Source of the DNA: Uloborus plumipes
Taxonomy: Eukaryota > Arthropoda > Arachnida > Araneae > Uloboridae
DNA length: 64,000 bases
Direction: 5' to 3'
NCBI GenBank assembly: GCA_038373865.1
Contig: JAXGGA010001033.1
Span: 1 to 64,000, forward strand
Shown here: one piece after another, positions 22,601 through 32,331 of the stretch
Layout: every line of letters starts with the position of its first letter
How positions within the stretch are numbered: position 1 is the first letter of the stretch
Notes under the pieces: generated by a model
What the model was told of the DNA's origin: nothing
Seen by the model: only the letters and a program-made list of their open reading frames with translations
Databases searched by the model: none
Position numbers and translations under genes: made by a program

Positions 22601-24752
22601 AAGATTCGAGCACCACATCTTCCGGAGCGTCAAGAGTAGATGATTTAGGAGATTCAAATTCTACATATCTAAGAGTTTTATTACCCAGCGATTCAACATT
22701 TTCAGGCTCCATATCTGCAAGAGCTTTATAAACCCGAGATTCTGGAAATTTAAGCTCCGCATGTTCAAGAGTTTTATGATCATGGGCTTTAGGAGATTCG
22801 AGGTCCATATTCACAACGGCCTTGTTAACCGAAGATTTAGGAGAGTCAATCTCCGCATTTTCAAAAGCTTTATGAACCGTAGATTTAGGAAATTCAAGCT
22901 CTATACCTTTACGGGGCTCATGAGCTGGAGATTGGATCTGTACATCTTCAAGAGCTATATGAACCGGAGATTCAAGAGAATCAAGATCTATATATTTACG
23001 AACTTTATGAACCGGAGATTTAGAAGATTTAAACTCCACATCTTTAGGAGTTTTATTTACCGGACATTTCGGAGATTCAAGTTCCATATCTTCAGGAGCT
23101 TTATTTACCTGAGATTTTGGAGATTTAAATTCTGCATCTTTAACAGTGTCATTAGCCGGTGGTTCAAAATATTCAGGATCCATATCCTCAAGAGCTTTGT
23201 GAACACGACATTTCAAAGATTTAGACTCCACTTCAAGATCAACATGAGCTTTAGGAAATTCAAGCTCCACATTTTTCAAATCTTTATGAGCCGGTGATTC
23301 AAGAGACTCATGCCCCATATTTTCAAGAGCTTCACAAACTGGAGGTTGCATTGAGCTCCTCCTGCGTTCAAGCTCTACATCTTTTACAACATTGGCTAAA
23401 TTTTTAGTGACAGTAATCAGACTTGTATTGGCTGTGCATTCAAGTTCTTTATGCTCAAAAACTTCGACAGGAGCTTTTACTGAAGTTTCGAACATAAAAT
23501 CGTTATGAAGTTCATTTTCAGAAATTGCTTTCTTAGTTTCAGAAGAATCAGTAGCGACTGTTTTACTGCATCCATGTTCTTCCAGAATAGAATCTTTTCG
23601 TCCTTCAGATTTTGATATTTTGCACAGTTCAGAAGTTGACATGTTTTCAGTTTCAGCAATTTCTTCATTTGTTTTGATCTTGAAACCTTTCAAAGAAGCA
23701 GTTCGGTCAATATTGAGGTTCCAGTTTACTTTCATGCTTGTATCAGTGATATCCCGAACAGGAGCTTCAGACAGCACATTTTTATGAGATTCTTGGCCAG
23801 CAGAAGCTACTATATCTTCAATAACAACGTCGGCTAAAGTTTCCAACTCTGTGCTTTGAGGTTTCTTATTACCTGAAGATGCAAACGCTTTATCTTCAAG
23901 AATTTCTTCAGCAGCTTTAACTAAAAATGCAAACATAGAATCATTCCGAAGTTGATGTGCTGAAGTAGAGTTTTTATTTTCAGAAAAACCAAGTTCACAT
24001 TCCGGAATAGTTTGATTAGTTTCAGAATAACCTACAGCGGCTGTTTCACATAGCTCCTTACTTGGAACGTTAGAAGTAGAAGCATCTTCATTTTCAGGAC
24101 TGCAAGTTTCATTCGCAGGTACGGAGAATTCATTAACTTCAAGACGCAAATCGTCTGGTCCTTTAGATTCCGATCTTCCACATGCTTCAGGAACAGACTT
24201 GTTTTCTTTTTTAAAAACTTTTGTATGGGTTTTCAGAGTGAAAACTTTGAAAGATTCTGCCCTGTCAGTATTGAAATTCCACTTTGCTTTTACGTTTTCA
24301 TGAGAGAGCTTGTCAAAATCAATAAAAGCAACATTGTCATTAATGGTAGCGCAATTATTAGAGCATTCTTCGTCCTCCGAACTGCAATCTTCAGAATCGG
24401 ATTTGCAACAAGTAACCGTTACAGTTTTTGTCTTAGATCGCAATTTGCAAATTAGCATGCTTCCTGTTGACGCCGGAGTCTCGCGATTTGTCTGTGTACT
24501 AGCATCATTCTGAAGTATGCTTGATTCAGAATCAGACGATGTACTGTAGAGTTTTTCCTCGCTAGCTGCAGTATTTACTTGTCTAGAGTCTGTAATGCCA
24601 TCGTTATTTAGCAATGATTCTAAGTATCGTTCAACTAATCTTCCTACTTGTGCGACAACCTCATAAAATGCTCTAGTTAGTTTCTCGATAAGACGCAAAA
24701 ACAGTAAGCAGCATACTGTCACCAAAATCATTTTGTCCTGGCAGCTTGTATT
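19614..24752 (-). CDS. Long exon encoding a 1705-residue repeat protein, unidentified
   Basis: One uninterrupted frame runs from ATG 24731 to TAA 19614-19616. A good acceptor (TTATTCCTGTTTCAG) ends at 24753, and the seven codons between it and the ATG are in frame, so the true start may lie in an upstream exon. Residues 2-12 are hydrophobic and could be a signal or membrane segment. A block of about 190 residues is duplicated (from about residues 144 and 332; markers KWNFNTDRA and NWNLNIDRT). Residues about 463-860 hold some 25 copies of a 16-residue repeat like VHKALEDMELESPKSP, several shortened to 13. A lysine-rich stretch lies near 1343. Residues about 1388-1620 hold seven 33-residue repeats like VAEAAALIIGDVT..., with KSTTQSE and ETPNEGD types alternating. 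The C-terminus is lysine-rich. The protein is strongly acidic outside the lysine blocks. No family recognised. Confidence 0.85.
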   Translation of the reverse strand, partial: NTSCQDKMILVTVCCLLFLRLIEKLTRAFYEVVAQVGRLVERYLESLLNNDGITDSRQVNTAASEEKLYSTSSDSESSILQNDASTQTNRETPASTGSMLICKLRSKTKTVTVTCCKSDSEDCSSEDEECSNNCATINDNVAFIDFDKLSHENVKAKWNFNTDRAESFKVFTLKTHTKVFKKENKSVPEACGRSESKGPDDLRLEVNEFSVPANETCSPENEDASTSNVPSKELCETAAVGYSETNQTIPECELGFSENKNSTSAHQLRNDSMFAFLVKAAEEILEDKAFASSGNKKPQSTELETLADVVIEDIVASAGQESHKNVLSEAPVRDITDTSMKVNWNLNIDRTASLKGFKIKTNEEIAETENMSTSELCKISKSEGRKDSILEEHGCSKTVATDSSETKKAISENELHNDFMFETSVKAPVEVFEHKELECTANTSLITVTKNLANVVKDVELERRRSSMQPPVCEALENMGHESLESPAHKDLKNVELEFPKAHVDLEVESKSLKCRVHKALEDMDPEYFEPPANDTVKDAEFKSPKSQVNKAPEDMELESPKCPVNKTPKDVEFKSSKSPVHKVRKYIDLDSLESPVHIALEDVQIQSPAHEPRKGIELEFPKSTVHKAFENAEIDSPKSSVNKAVVNMDLESPKAHDHKTLEHAELKFPESRVYKALADMEPENVESLGNKTLRYVEFESPKSSTLDAPEDVVLESSKSPAQRALDDVELKSPINKTLKDVELKSHKALVHEYLEDVKFKSPEPSVRKALENMKPNSLESPVRKALGDMERDSPKLLVHEVFKEVEPKSPVQKALENVVLESPADKILEDMELESPESPLYKVLEHMESVSIESPDYKGCDDMELENPIDDMQISYAYEVHDNEISGALNSPTGKVCNNEFIFRASKVCKDEDHESEVSENVEFKSTTCKGTTFENQGTKTPVLRNSCCNSNEDTLSEFPDHKDSKNNIDYFDRKTTEDIDHVSGINDEPEVTCKQFSGARPKIFSENSSDCLNIPELCSKEKLTDGRGEDKSVAFTLRSIDLVAESMIGASKGRLKKVNESEQQFFPLTNAKKSYVLGSEFFIAALQECQVLNFFAGDSTTSIEKADLENLNRIIDELKLIQVVYCNPIDRFYQQYESTASNQLIEHDGNSDFQTQMTNYNFATDEHISKLSNPSESNTDNSKELLHQNSSLQIAELETSGILEASPELKDWRQNTSLKTYLKNRREEKNLVPFDIQPETLPSNEINENNACLVLKLLNKETQTMLNSNENEFSKKCKNSPISEYDKSSFYQQIEVFDPKFGRLHQGQGIPFKPSDTQINNPTTLSRLSPPPSYHESEKGFSRTSGKRKNKKKKKKKRACNTNPVIVEISSNGNLKITDVNILAETDYDVARDVAEAAALIIGDVTKSTTQSERDISDTAALNAGGVAEAAALVIRDVTERETPNEGDGAETASLNAGGVAEVAALIIGDVPKSTTQSEGNIADMAALNAGGVAEAATLVIGDVTERETPNEGDRADTDSLNDLGAAEAVALIIGDVTKSTTQSERDIADTAALNTGDVAQADALVIGDGTKIETPNEGDRADTASLNASDAAEAAALIIGDVFETETPNKEDTADAAAMNAGGVAELAAGTSKHTAETTDVRTGDVADNIENLDVDIKKQDSDCNEMLHGSAQCAEPNESSKLEQDQKKASEKKGKKSKKSKRKNNKRF
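19850..20570 (-). repeat. Coding tandem repeat, 99-bp units paired as 198-bp dimers
   Basis: Seven 33-codon units. Odd units carry KSTTQSERDI-like and even units ERETPNEGD-like middles, with a mixed last unit. This dimer pattern points to duplication in two-unit steps. The frame is preserved throughout. Confidence 0.85.
22150..23345 (-). repeat. Coding tandem repeat, 48-bp units
   Basis: About 25 units of 16 codons, with 13-codon variants that drop three residues between SP and the next unit. Units of ALEDM...LESP type tend to alternate with TLKDVEFKSP type. All length changes are multiples of three, so the frame is kept. Confidence 0.85.
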
Positions 24753-24814
24753 CTGAAACAGGAATAAAAAAGGGTTTTACTTTAATTATATATCAAAACT
24801 ATTAATATATATAC

Positions 24815-24905
24815 CAGGGCTCTCCAAAGTATGGCCCGTGGGACAAAAGTGGCCCGCTAGCAACTGAAATCCAGTTCGCGGCTGCGGGCCAGATTTCAGA
24901 TTTAT
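24815..24905. mobile_element. Solitary hAT-like end relic
   Basis: CAGGGCTCTCCAAAGTATGG followed by GGCCCG-rich sequence is a familiar terminal pattern of non-autonomous hAT elements. No matching second end was found nearby, so this is a truncated relic or single end. Confidence 0.5.
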
Positions 24906-25952
24906 AAATCAGCCTAGTCATTGTTGCTGGATATGTTTAACGCTCTTGTGAGAGTTTCATCTGTATTTATATCTTACGAGTTCTTAATTGCACATATTAG
25001 CATAAATTCAATTTCAAGCGCTAAAATCTTTAATGACATTAACCCTACACTGCATGATTTTTTATTTTTCGTAGAAAAAAATATATGTGTTTGTCAATGT
25101 AATAAGAAAACATGGAAAAATATTTTAAAAAATTTAACTCTAAATTTTCACCCCTTTCTAATTAAAACTAGTTTTGTTGCCAAATGGCTACACCATGCAT
25201 TCAACAGATAAAAATGATCGTAAATGATAGTCTTGAAATTAGTTCTTTTTTGTAAAAAAAATAGAGGAATTCAACATTTGGTGCAATGTACTCTTGTAAT
25301 CCTTTACATTTTGGCATTTTACATTAGTTTTTATATGTACTTGTACTTTCCGATGATCAATTCTGTCAAATCTGATGTCTTTTGGAGGCTTTCTCGCGCA
25401 AGCACTCTTTCTTTTCTCTTTTTTTTTTTTTTTGGTTTGTAACTAGTTCCTCTGTAGCTAATGGTCTCTTTTTAATACGCTTTTATTAATTTCACATGTG
25501 GGTTTGTTTGTATGTATGTAACTCTGAATAAAAGATAAAATTTAAGTTCTTTGCAAACATAAAATTAATATATTTAATATTATTTTTAATACTAAAGGCT
25601 AAACTGTATTACACATTGATGTATTATAAGTACATGTAAACTTAAGTGCGGATATTCAGTAGTTTTGAAAATCAGAGGGAAACCCGTGATGATCACAGCG
25701 CATTCCAATGTAAAAGCGTATTTTTTAGTTTTCTTTTCAAAACTATATTGTAAAATTATTAATGACTTTACTTGTCCGTATAAGCACAACGTTTGTGCTA
25801 ACTGAAATCTAAAATGAACACGTTTTAAAGGATTTTCCGTATTGATTTTTTGTTTGTTCACTCTGTTGAACATCAACTAAGCATTGATAATTGCGAGGTC
25901 TTATAAACGGTAGAACAGCCGAAAGTACCACTTTTGGGTCCGCATGATTATA

Positions 25953-27344
25953 TACTGCTCGACATTGAAAATGCAACACCAAGAAGGAGTGGTCAGAAAT
26001 TGATGAAATTTGGTAAGAAGACGGAGACAGCATGGAACAATAAGTGATATTTATTTCAAAATAAATAAGCAAAATTTAGAGCGAGGACACCGCGGACAGC
26101 GATGCACGAAGAAACACGTCTAGGCATGAAGTCAATAAGCCTGCGGATGGTGTCCTGAGAGATGGCACTCCATTCCCTTTCAACCATTTGCCACAGTTCG
26201 TCCTCTGAACGAGGCAGTGACAGGTTCTGCAAACGGCGTCCAATCACGTCCCACACATGTTCGATTGGTCACAAGTCAGGAGAGTATGGTGGCCAGGAAA
26301 GCATCTGTACACCTCGTAGAGAATGTTGGCTGATTCGAGCACTGTGAGGCCGGGCGTTATCCTGTTGAAAAATTGCATTTGGCAGACCCTGAAGGTAGGG
26401 GATTGCCACCGGCCGCAGTACATTATCTACATATCGTTGGGCCGTCATAGTGCCCCGAATACGAACTAGAGGTGATACGGAATTGTATGCAATAGCGCCC
26501 CAAACCATTATGCCACGGTGTCGCGCTGTGGGGCGTTCCACAGTTACTGCCGGATTCGATCTTTCTCCACGTCGACGCCACACACGTATGCGATGACTAT
26601 CGCTGGACAAACAGAAGCGGGATTCATCTGAGAACACTACGGTTTGCCATTCTGCCATCCACGTCGCTCTGGTCCGGCACCATTCCAAACGTTGGAGTCT
26701 GTGCTGTGAGGTCAATGGCAGTTTTCTTAGCGGGCTCCGTGATTGCAGGCCACGTGCAACCAGTCGACGGGAAATGGTTCTGGTCGACACAGGAACATCC
26801 AGGGTACCTTGCACGTGCTGCAGAATCGACGTACAAGTGACTTGCGGGTCCGCCACAGCTTGTCGGTGAATCCGTCGATCCAAGCGGTCTGACGTCACTC
26901 TGGCTGCACCTGCACCCCTCAATGTTGCTACATTTCCTCTTTCCAACCATCTCCGACACAGCCGATGCACAGTGCTTGCATCCATGTGGGTATCAGCTGC
27001 AATTTGACGCATGGACCAACCTCCCCTTCTCAGTCCAATCACCAGACCCCTTGTAAAGTCGTCTATATGCTGGAAGTGTCTTCGTTGAGGACGGCGTGGC
27101 ATTTCCTCCTATCACACGTATCCTTCGAGACAAAAACCAAATTTCTCCGATAATTAGTCTGGCAGAAAAACCAACATGAACATAGCCACTTTTCAACTTC
27201 ATTCTCTTATATCTTACTTCACGTGCGTCGGAGAGCTGCGCATTTCATATCATTTGCATAACTCAGTGACGTGCGTCTACGGTAAAATTTGCATGAATTT
27301 CTGACCACTCCTTCTTGGTGTTGCATTTTCAATGTCGAGCAGTG
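25953..27344 (-). mobile_element. Tc1-like DNA transposon
   Basis: Terminal inverted repeats of about 45 bp (CTGCTCGACATTGAAAATGC inward) at both ends, flanked by TA (25951-25952, 27345-27346). The two ends are nearly identical, suggesting recent insertion. It encodes one transposase on the minus strand with a single nonsense change. Confidence 0.93.
26056..27102 (-). pseudogene. Tc1-like transposase, one premature stop
   Basis: The frame starts at ATG 27102 and would end at 26056, about 347 residues, the normal length for Tc1 transposases. The N-terminal third has the helix-turn-helix DNA-binding pattern (FTRGLVIGLRRGGWSMRQIA and a second HTH). The catalytic acidic residues are D159 (VVFSDESRF), D248 (FQQDNARPHSA) and E281 (PIEHVWD). 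My count gives 32 residues between the second D and the E, against 34 in classical Tc1. A TGA at 26269-26271 falls between PDL and PIEHVWD, just before the catalytic Glu. Related proteins have Ser or Asn there, so one base change probably inactivated the gene. The frame is otherwise intact. Confidence 0.93.
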
Positions 27345-27840
27345 TATTATACCTTCCAAAAATAGAAAGAAGCTAGCGCGAAACATAAACAAAGCACACA
27401 TACTTCATGAACTATAGATATGAATCGAAGTGTTCTCTGGATGCTTACTGCATAATGTTGCCAAATGGCTACAGACGTGTATTATGTCCTAGATTTTTTC
27501 CAAATAATTATTTTGATGTAAAACGCATCTTAAACGAAAGATAAATGTTTATTTTATTCATGTTATTTTTTTAAAAGACGAAGAAAAATATTTCATTGTA
27601 AAAAATAATTTCAAAACATGGTAGTTTGAGTGATTTTAAAAGCTATCCATATGGATTCATTTAAGAGCATGTAACAGACCAGTGCTGCCATGTATGGAGG
27701 ATAAATGATGATAATTGCTTTAAATATACCCAATACTTGCTTTTTATGCATTGAGTTGCCTTATGACTACATTATGCCATTCATAAGGAGGACAAATTGT
27801 CCATGTAGCCAACTGGCAACACCATGCAGTGTAGGGTTAA

Positions 27841-28160
27841 GTAATCCTGTCCTTGTATACTGTCCTAATCTGACATTTAAAAAGTCCCTTGCATTTTTTT
27901 TGGGGGGGGGGGGTGGCTCACGGGCATTCCTTCAGAAAATTTTCTGACTTTAAACTCAGAAATACTGAATAGTGAGTCAACTTTGAGGATGGAATATTGT
28001 TCAGAGATTCCTCATCTGACGTTTCCTGAAATTTGAGTCCTAAAAGAGCAATTTTAATCTATCTTTCTGTGAAGGGAGACATACACTCCACTTGATTTCC
28101 TAATTTTTTGAAATTAAAAGTTGTAAAATCCCAACTGTTGGCTACTTTTGATGATGTTGA
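27841..28160. other. Intergenic DNA with a short G tract
   Basis: A G10-12 run occurs near 27902. Nothing coding is visible. Confidence 0.5.
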
Positions 28161-28430
28161 GGGGCATAAAAGAAGGGGCAAGTGGATAAAGGTGATATGT
28201 GACAAATTTTGCCGATTTACACAAATTCAAATTAGTGCGTGTTCAATTGTGTTAACTCCCAAACACAATTGAAGGGAAAAGTGAATAAAGGTAGTATGTA
28301 ACATTTTTTAAAATTTCTAGAAAATTCCCTTTTGAAAAGAAAATTACTTTATCACCTTCATCCATGGTAAAAAATATGTTTTTTAAAAATTGCCAAATAT
28401 TACCTTTATTCACTTGTCCCTTCAATTGTG
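28161..28430. mobile_element. MITE B and adjacent half-copy
   Basis: CACAATTGAAGGGAAAAGTG (28264) and its near-complement ending 28430 bound a 167-bp MITE; the inner ends read AATAAAGGTA and its inverse. Directly to its left, 28161-28250 carries another AAGGGGCAAGTGGATAAAGG end and a TTCAATTGTG end, so a second related copy abuts it. The same motif appears inverted at 2743-2775. Confidence 0.62.
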
Positions 28431-28784
28431 CTCCGAACTCTTTCCTGGAATAATCTCAAAATTAAATCCTAAAACACTTATAGGCCATTTTTTATGACGT
28501 TAGAGTAAAAGTTGGGGCACAGAGACTCGTTTATAAATGTCTCGAAATTGTACAAAGTCGAAATTTTAGAAAATTTAAAAGTATTGGGGGAAGTGTGAAA
28601 TTGGGGACTCTTTCGCGGATATTTGTAGAATTTTAACTTTTTAAGATTACATTTTACATTATAGCTTTTAGAGTATTCTTTTTAGATTCACCACTGCACT
28701 CAAGTATTGTTGGTACTCAAAAGCACAACTATTTTTACCCCAAAGCATTTATGATCGTCTATTATTGGAATAATAACGTTTTAA

Positions 28785-29603
28785 TACACATTAAGATAAC
28801 TGTAAGTATGCATAAAACAAAAAACTGACGAAAAAAAAATTGTAAACAAGTAAATATTTTTTGGCAAACAAAAGTTCAACATTTAGTACGAAAGTGTAGT
28901 AAGTAAAGCAACAAACAAGTGTAGGAAGAATAATCCAAAGAATGAAATAAAAATAATCCTCACAGTCATTATTATTATTTTTTTTTTGATAAATTAATTT
29001 TCCCATTTTGAATTAACATGCACTGTTGCAAAATTATCATTTGTCGATGCTTTCACCTTATATTGCTTTTAGATAATCTCTAATTTTGTGCAAAGATGAA
29101 AAGTATTGAATTTAATGAATACTAGTAATTGAGAAATAACTAAATTGAGAGCACTCCTGGATTAGAGTGTTCACTTCAGTCTCCCCCTAAATAAAAGAAA
29201 AATCAAGTCTACTTAACGTAATGTGTTTATTATGCTATGTGTTTATGTAATTTTACTAACAATATGAAAGTTGATTCAAAGGAAATGGGTAAAATTTTGA
29301 AACTACTCTGGGAAAATTAAGAAAATTTAGAAAAATATACTCGAAGAAAAACGTTGGTTTTCTGTTCTGAGATTTCGATAGATCGATTCGATAGATCCTT
29401 AAGATTCTGTTTCTGAAAAAAGTTTTTCAGAAACAGAAAAGAATCTGTTTCTGAAATCGAAATTGTACGGGAAAGGGAAGGAAAAAACAGTAATAGTTAA
29501 ATTGGTAGTATTAAAACGATGATCGTGATCATTAATCGCCTCTGTCGATTATCAACAGCCGAATAATCGATAATTGGCCAATTTTCTTTTCGGTGCAGCC
29601 CTA
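28785..29603. mobile_element. hAT-like MITE relic, related to the next element
   Basis: Its right end is CGGTGCAGCCCTA (29591-29603), and internal blocks such as 'agtacgaaagtgtag' and 'gagcactcc...gagtg...acttcag' are shared with 29683-30845. The left end is not clear. Non-coding. Confidence 0.55.
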
Positions 29604-29682
29604 TACTCCATGAACTTGAACAAATTTAAGTAACAAAATTTCCTACGATTCTTGTATTATATATGTAAATACTAGGGATGCG

Positions 29683-30845
29683 CCGATAAATCGGTCATAA
29701 ACGACCGCTTTACTAATAACTGATTATCGTCAAAATGTTGCCGATTAATCGGCAACATTTTGACTATTATCAACATTTTTTAATAATATTTTTTTGAAGT
29801 ATATCTTCACCAAGAAATAATTATGATGAATAATTTTACTAACAGTAAATAAATGTAATTTTTGTGCAATCTTTACTATAACATCAAGTATGAAAGTATA
29901 CAGAGTAAAAGCAAATAGTTTATACAGTGCGCAAAACTGAATGAAATGTTAAAAGATAACCCACACAGCTGATATTCATATGATACTTTTAGGAATAATT
30001 AAATTCCTGATTTTTTTTATTGGAACGCGAAAACACGAGTATTTCATTATATTTATAGTGACTCAAATTTGACCGGTAAAATAACGGAAAAAATATGATG
30101 GGCCAGGGGGAAAAAAGATGAAAGTGACCAAAACGCAATTTTGAGAAAAACGAGAACAAAGTTTGATTTCTCGTAGCTTTTTATGTAGTTTTTCTAGTTT
30201 TCATGCGCATTTCGATCGCTTCTCATCTTCTTTCCCCCTTGTTGTTCTACCAGATGATACTAGTCCTTCATAGCCCCTAGATAGCGCTAACATCTCAAAA
30301 TGGACGAAAAAGTGACTTTCATCTTTTTTACCCCTTTCCCTTCATATAGTTTAAATAAAATTACTTTAAGTATACCTTGAATAAGAAACAATGATGAAAA
30401 AATTTATAAGCAGGAAATAATTTTCTGCAGACATTGGTGTAACATGTAGTACGAAAGTGTAGCGAGTAAAAACAAAAGATTTTTCTTGTGTCGATACTTT
30501 TCTTCTTAGCATAATGCTTTCAGATAGCCGCTAATTTTCAAGAATAGGTCTTAAATTAAAATGCTACTAATATTTAAAAAGTAACTTTTAATTAAAAGCA
30601 CTCCAAAATTCGAGTGCATACTTCAGCCTCCTCTTAATTTATTTTTAAAATTTTTATGTCTAGTTAGCGTAATTAATAATGTGGAAATCATGTTATGTGC
30701 TGATGTTAACAATAGGAAAAATTGGTGTAAAGAAACTAGATCAACGTTTGAAATTATTTTGGGAAAAATCGCAAAATTGGTGCAAAAAAAATCGGTGGAT
30801 TAAACACGATTAATCGGTAATCAGCTAATTATCGGTGCATCCGTA
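29683..30845. mobile_element. hAT-like non-autonomous element
   Basis: The left end TAGGGATGCGCCGATAA is matched inverted by TTATCGGTGCATCCGTA at the right. The flanks GTAAATAC (29675-29682) and ATAAATAC (30846-30853) agree at 7 of 8 positions, an hAT-sized duplication. Further CCGATTAATCGG palindromes lie near the left end. No transposase. A small inverted-repeat insert lies inside. Confidence 0.82.
30101..30340. mobile_element. Small MITE nested in the hAT-like element
   Basis: AGGGGGAAAAAAGATGAAAG near the left and CTTTCATCTTTTTTACCCCT near the right are inverted repeats. The related element at 28785-29603 lacks this segment, consistent with a later insertion. Target duplication unclear. 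Confidence 0.55.
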
Positions 30846-30853
30846 ATAAATAC

Positions 30854-32329
30854 AGTTGGAACAGTACTGTACGAATAGTATTTATAGCGTCGTATATGAT
30901 AAATATTACGAAACGTTTAAATGCAGAAATTAATTTTTGATCTAAGTCACCCGAACTCACTTGTTAAGCTTTAAAATACCATAACAATTGTTTTACTTAC
31001 TGTAAGACATTAGAATGCATTTGAGAATTATAAATACATTTCATGTTTATTAACGCACAGTTAAAAGCAAATTTTAAGAAGATTTTACATTTAATGACTA
31101 ATTTAATATCGAATGAAATTCAGTTTCTTTAAAGTCAACCACTGAAACTTGTGTAAGAAATTGAGAACATGTGTTTTGGATTAATTCAAGATTCTGCTTT
31201 CAGTGTTTGCATATATGAACCGTACAACAATGACGAATTAGTTTCAAATAAATATTCTAAAAGTAACTGTTGATACTTGGCATCAATGTCAAAAAAAAAA
31301 AAAAAATAGTAACAAAAGTATCGTCTAAATTACAAAAAACTAGCTACTTATATCTCCAAAGAGCACGACTGCTAGTTCATCTATTAAAAAGTTCACATCA
31401 ACTGATAAATCAAATACAAAAAAAAAAATTGTACTTTTAAAGCGTTAATTTCTGTTACTTAGACGACATTAAAGTCCAATTCATTGATATGTGAAATCTA
31501 TTTTCTCACTAATGTGGTTGGGTACTTTGCACTCCAATATTTTACAACGCTTACATTTATTAGCTTTATGCGTTTTTACTCCAGCTATGAAAGTGATAAC
31601 TAAAAATTTTAGAAAACACACTGACTATTGATTTAAAATAATAATTTGATGATCATTCCTGTCGCAAAAACGCTAAGATAGCTTACATAACTGATGCGTG
31701 ATGACGTAAAAATGATATAATAAACAGTGATACATCATTAAAATTCAATAATTTAGAAGAAAAGTTTTCGTTCTTTAAATATGCATAATTAATTTAATTA
31801 AAAACTAAACATGTACACATCACATTCTAATTTTTTATCGCGTATTGCAATATTCGAAACTAAATCCCTTAAAACTAGTATTGCGTAAAACCTTGATTTG
31901 TTTCCAATGCTGCATTTTTTAAGTTTTATCACTTTTATTTACTGCAATGCGATTTGACACTTATTGATGGTACTGTATTTATATACAGTACCGTAAGTGT
32001 ATATACGATATAGTCATATTTATAAAATATTTATAATTTATGTCATATTTATAATAAAAAGATAAAATAAAAGCATGACTGTATTTATTTTTTGTTACAT
32101 TAAGTTGCTAAATTTTGAGGAATGCTCAAGAAATAATAATTGCATACACATTACCACTTATGTTAGAAAAAACCACATTTCTTGTAAAGGAGCAAAAATA
32201 AAGTAATATATTTTAAAACTTAATTTACTTTGATTAATAAATCGTTAATAAAATATTCAATTCGATCACTTATTAGAACACAGCATTTTAAATGATAGAC
32301 TGCTCATTATTTTCCACCATCAATTCAAA
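30854..32329. other. AT-rich intergenic DNA
   Basis: Includes a short local palindrome of TATATACAGTACCGTAAGTG type around 31970-32010 and A-rich runs. No gene supported. Confidence 0.5.
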
Positions 32330-32331
32330 TA

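Larger units (their letters stand above)
25043..27836. mobile_element. piggyBac-like non-autonomous element with a nested Tc1-like insertion
   Basis: The ends CCCTACACTGCATG (25043-25056) and CATGCAGTGTAGGG (27823-27836) are exact inverted repeats, each flanked by TTAA (25039-25042, 27837-27840), the piggyBac target signature. A subterminal phrase, GTTGCCAAATGGCTACA or a close variant, recurs at about 25179, 27452 and (inverted) 27805. Removing the Tc1-like insert leaves about 1.4 kb without any visible piggyBac transposase. Confidence 0.85.

Noticed and set aside
22761..23297. 178-residue plus-strand frame rich in FRRFK and IFKSF repeats
   Set aside because: It is the antisense shadow of the 48-bp coding repeat in the large minus-strand exon; the periodicity is inherited.
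26624..26959. 111-residue minus-strand frame
   Set aside because: Alternative frame within the Tc1-like transposase gene.
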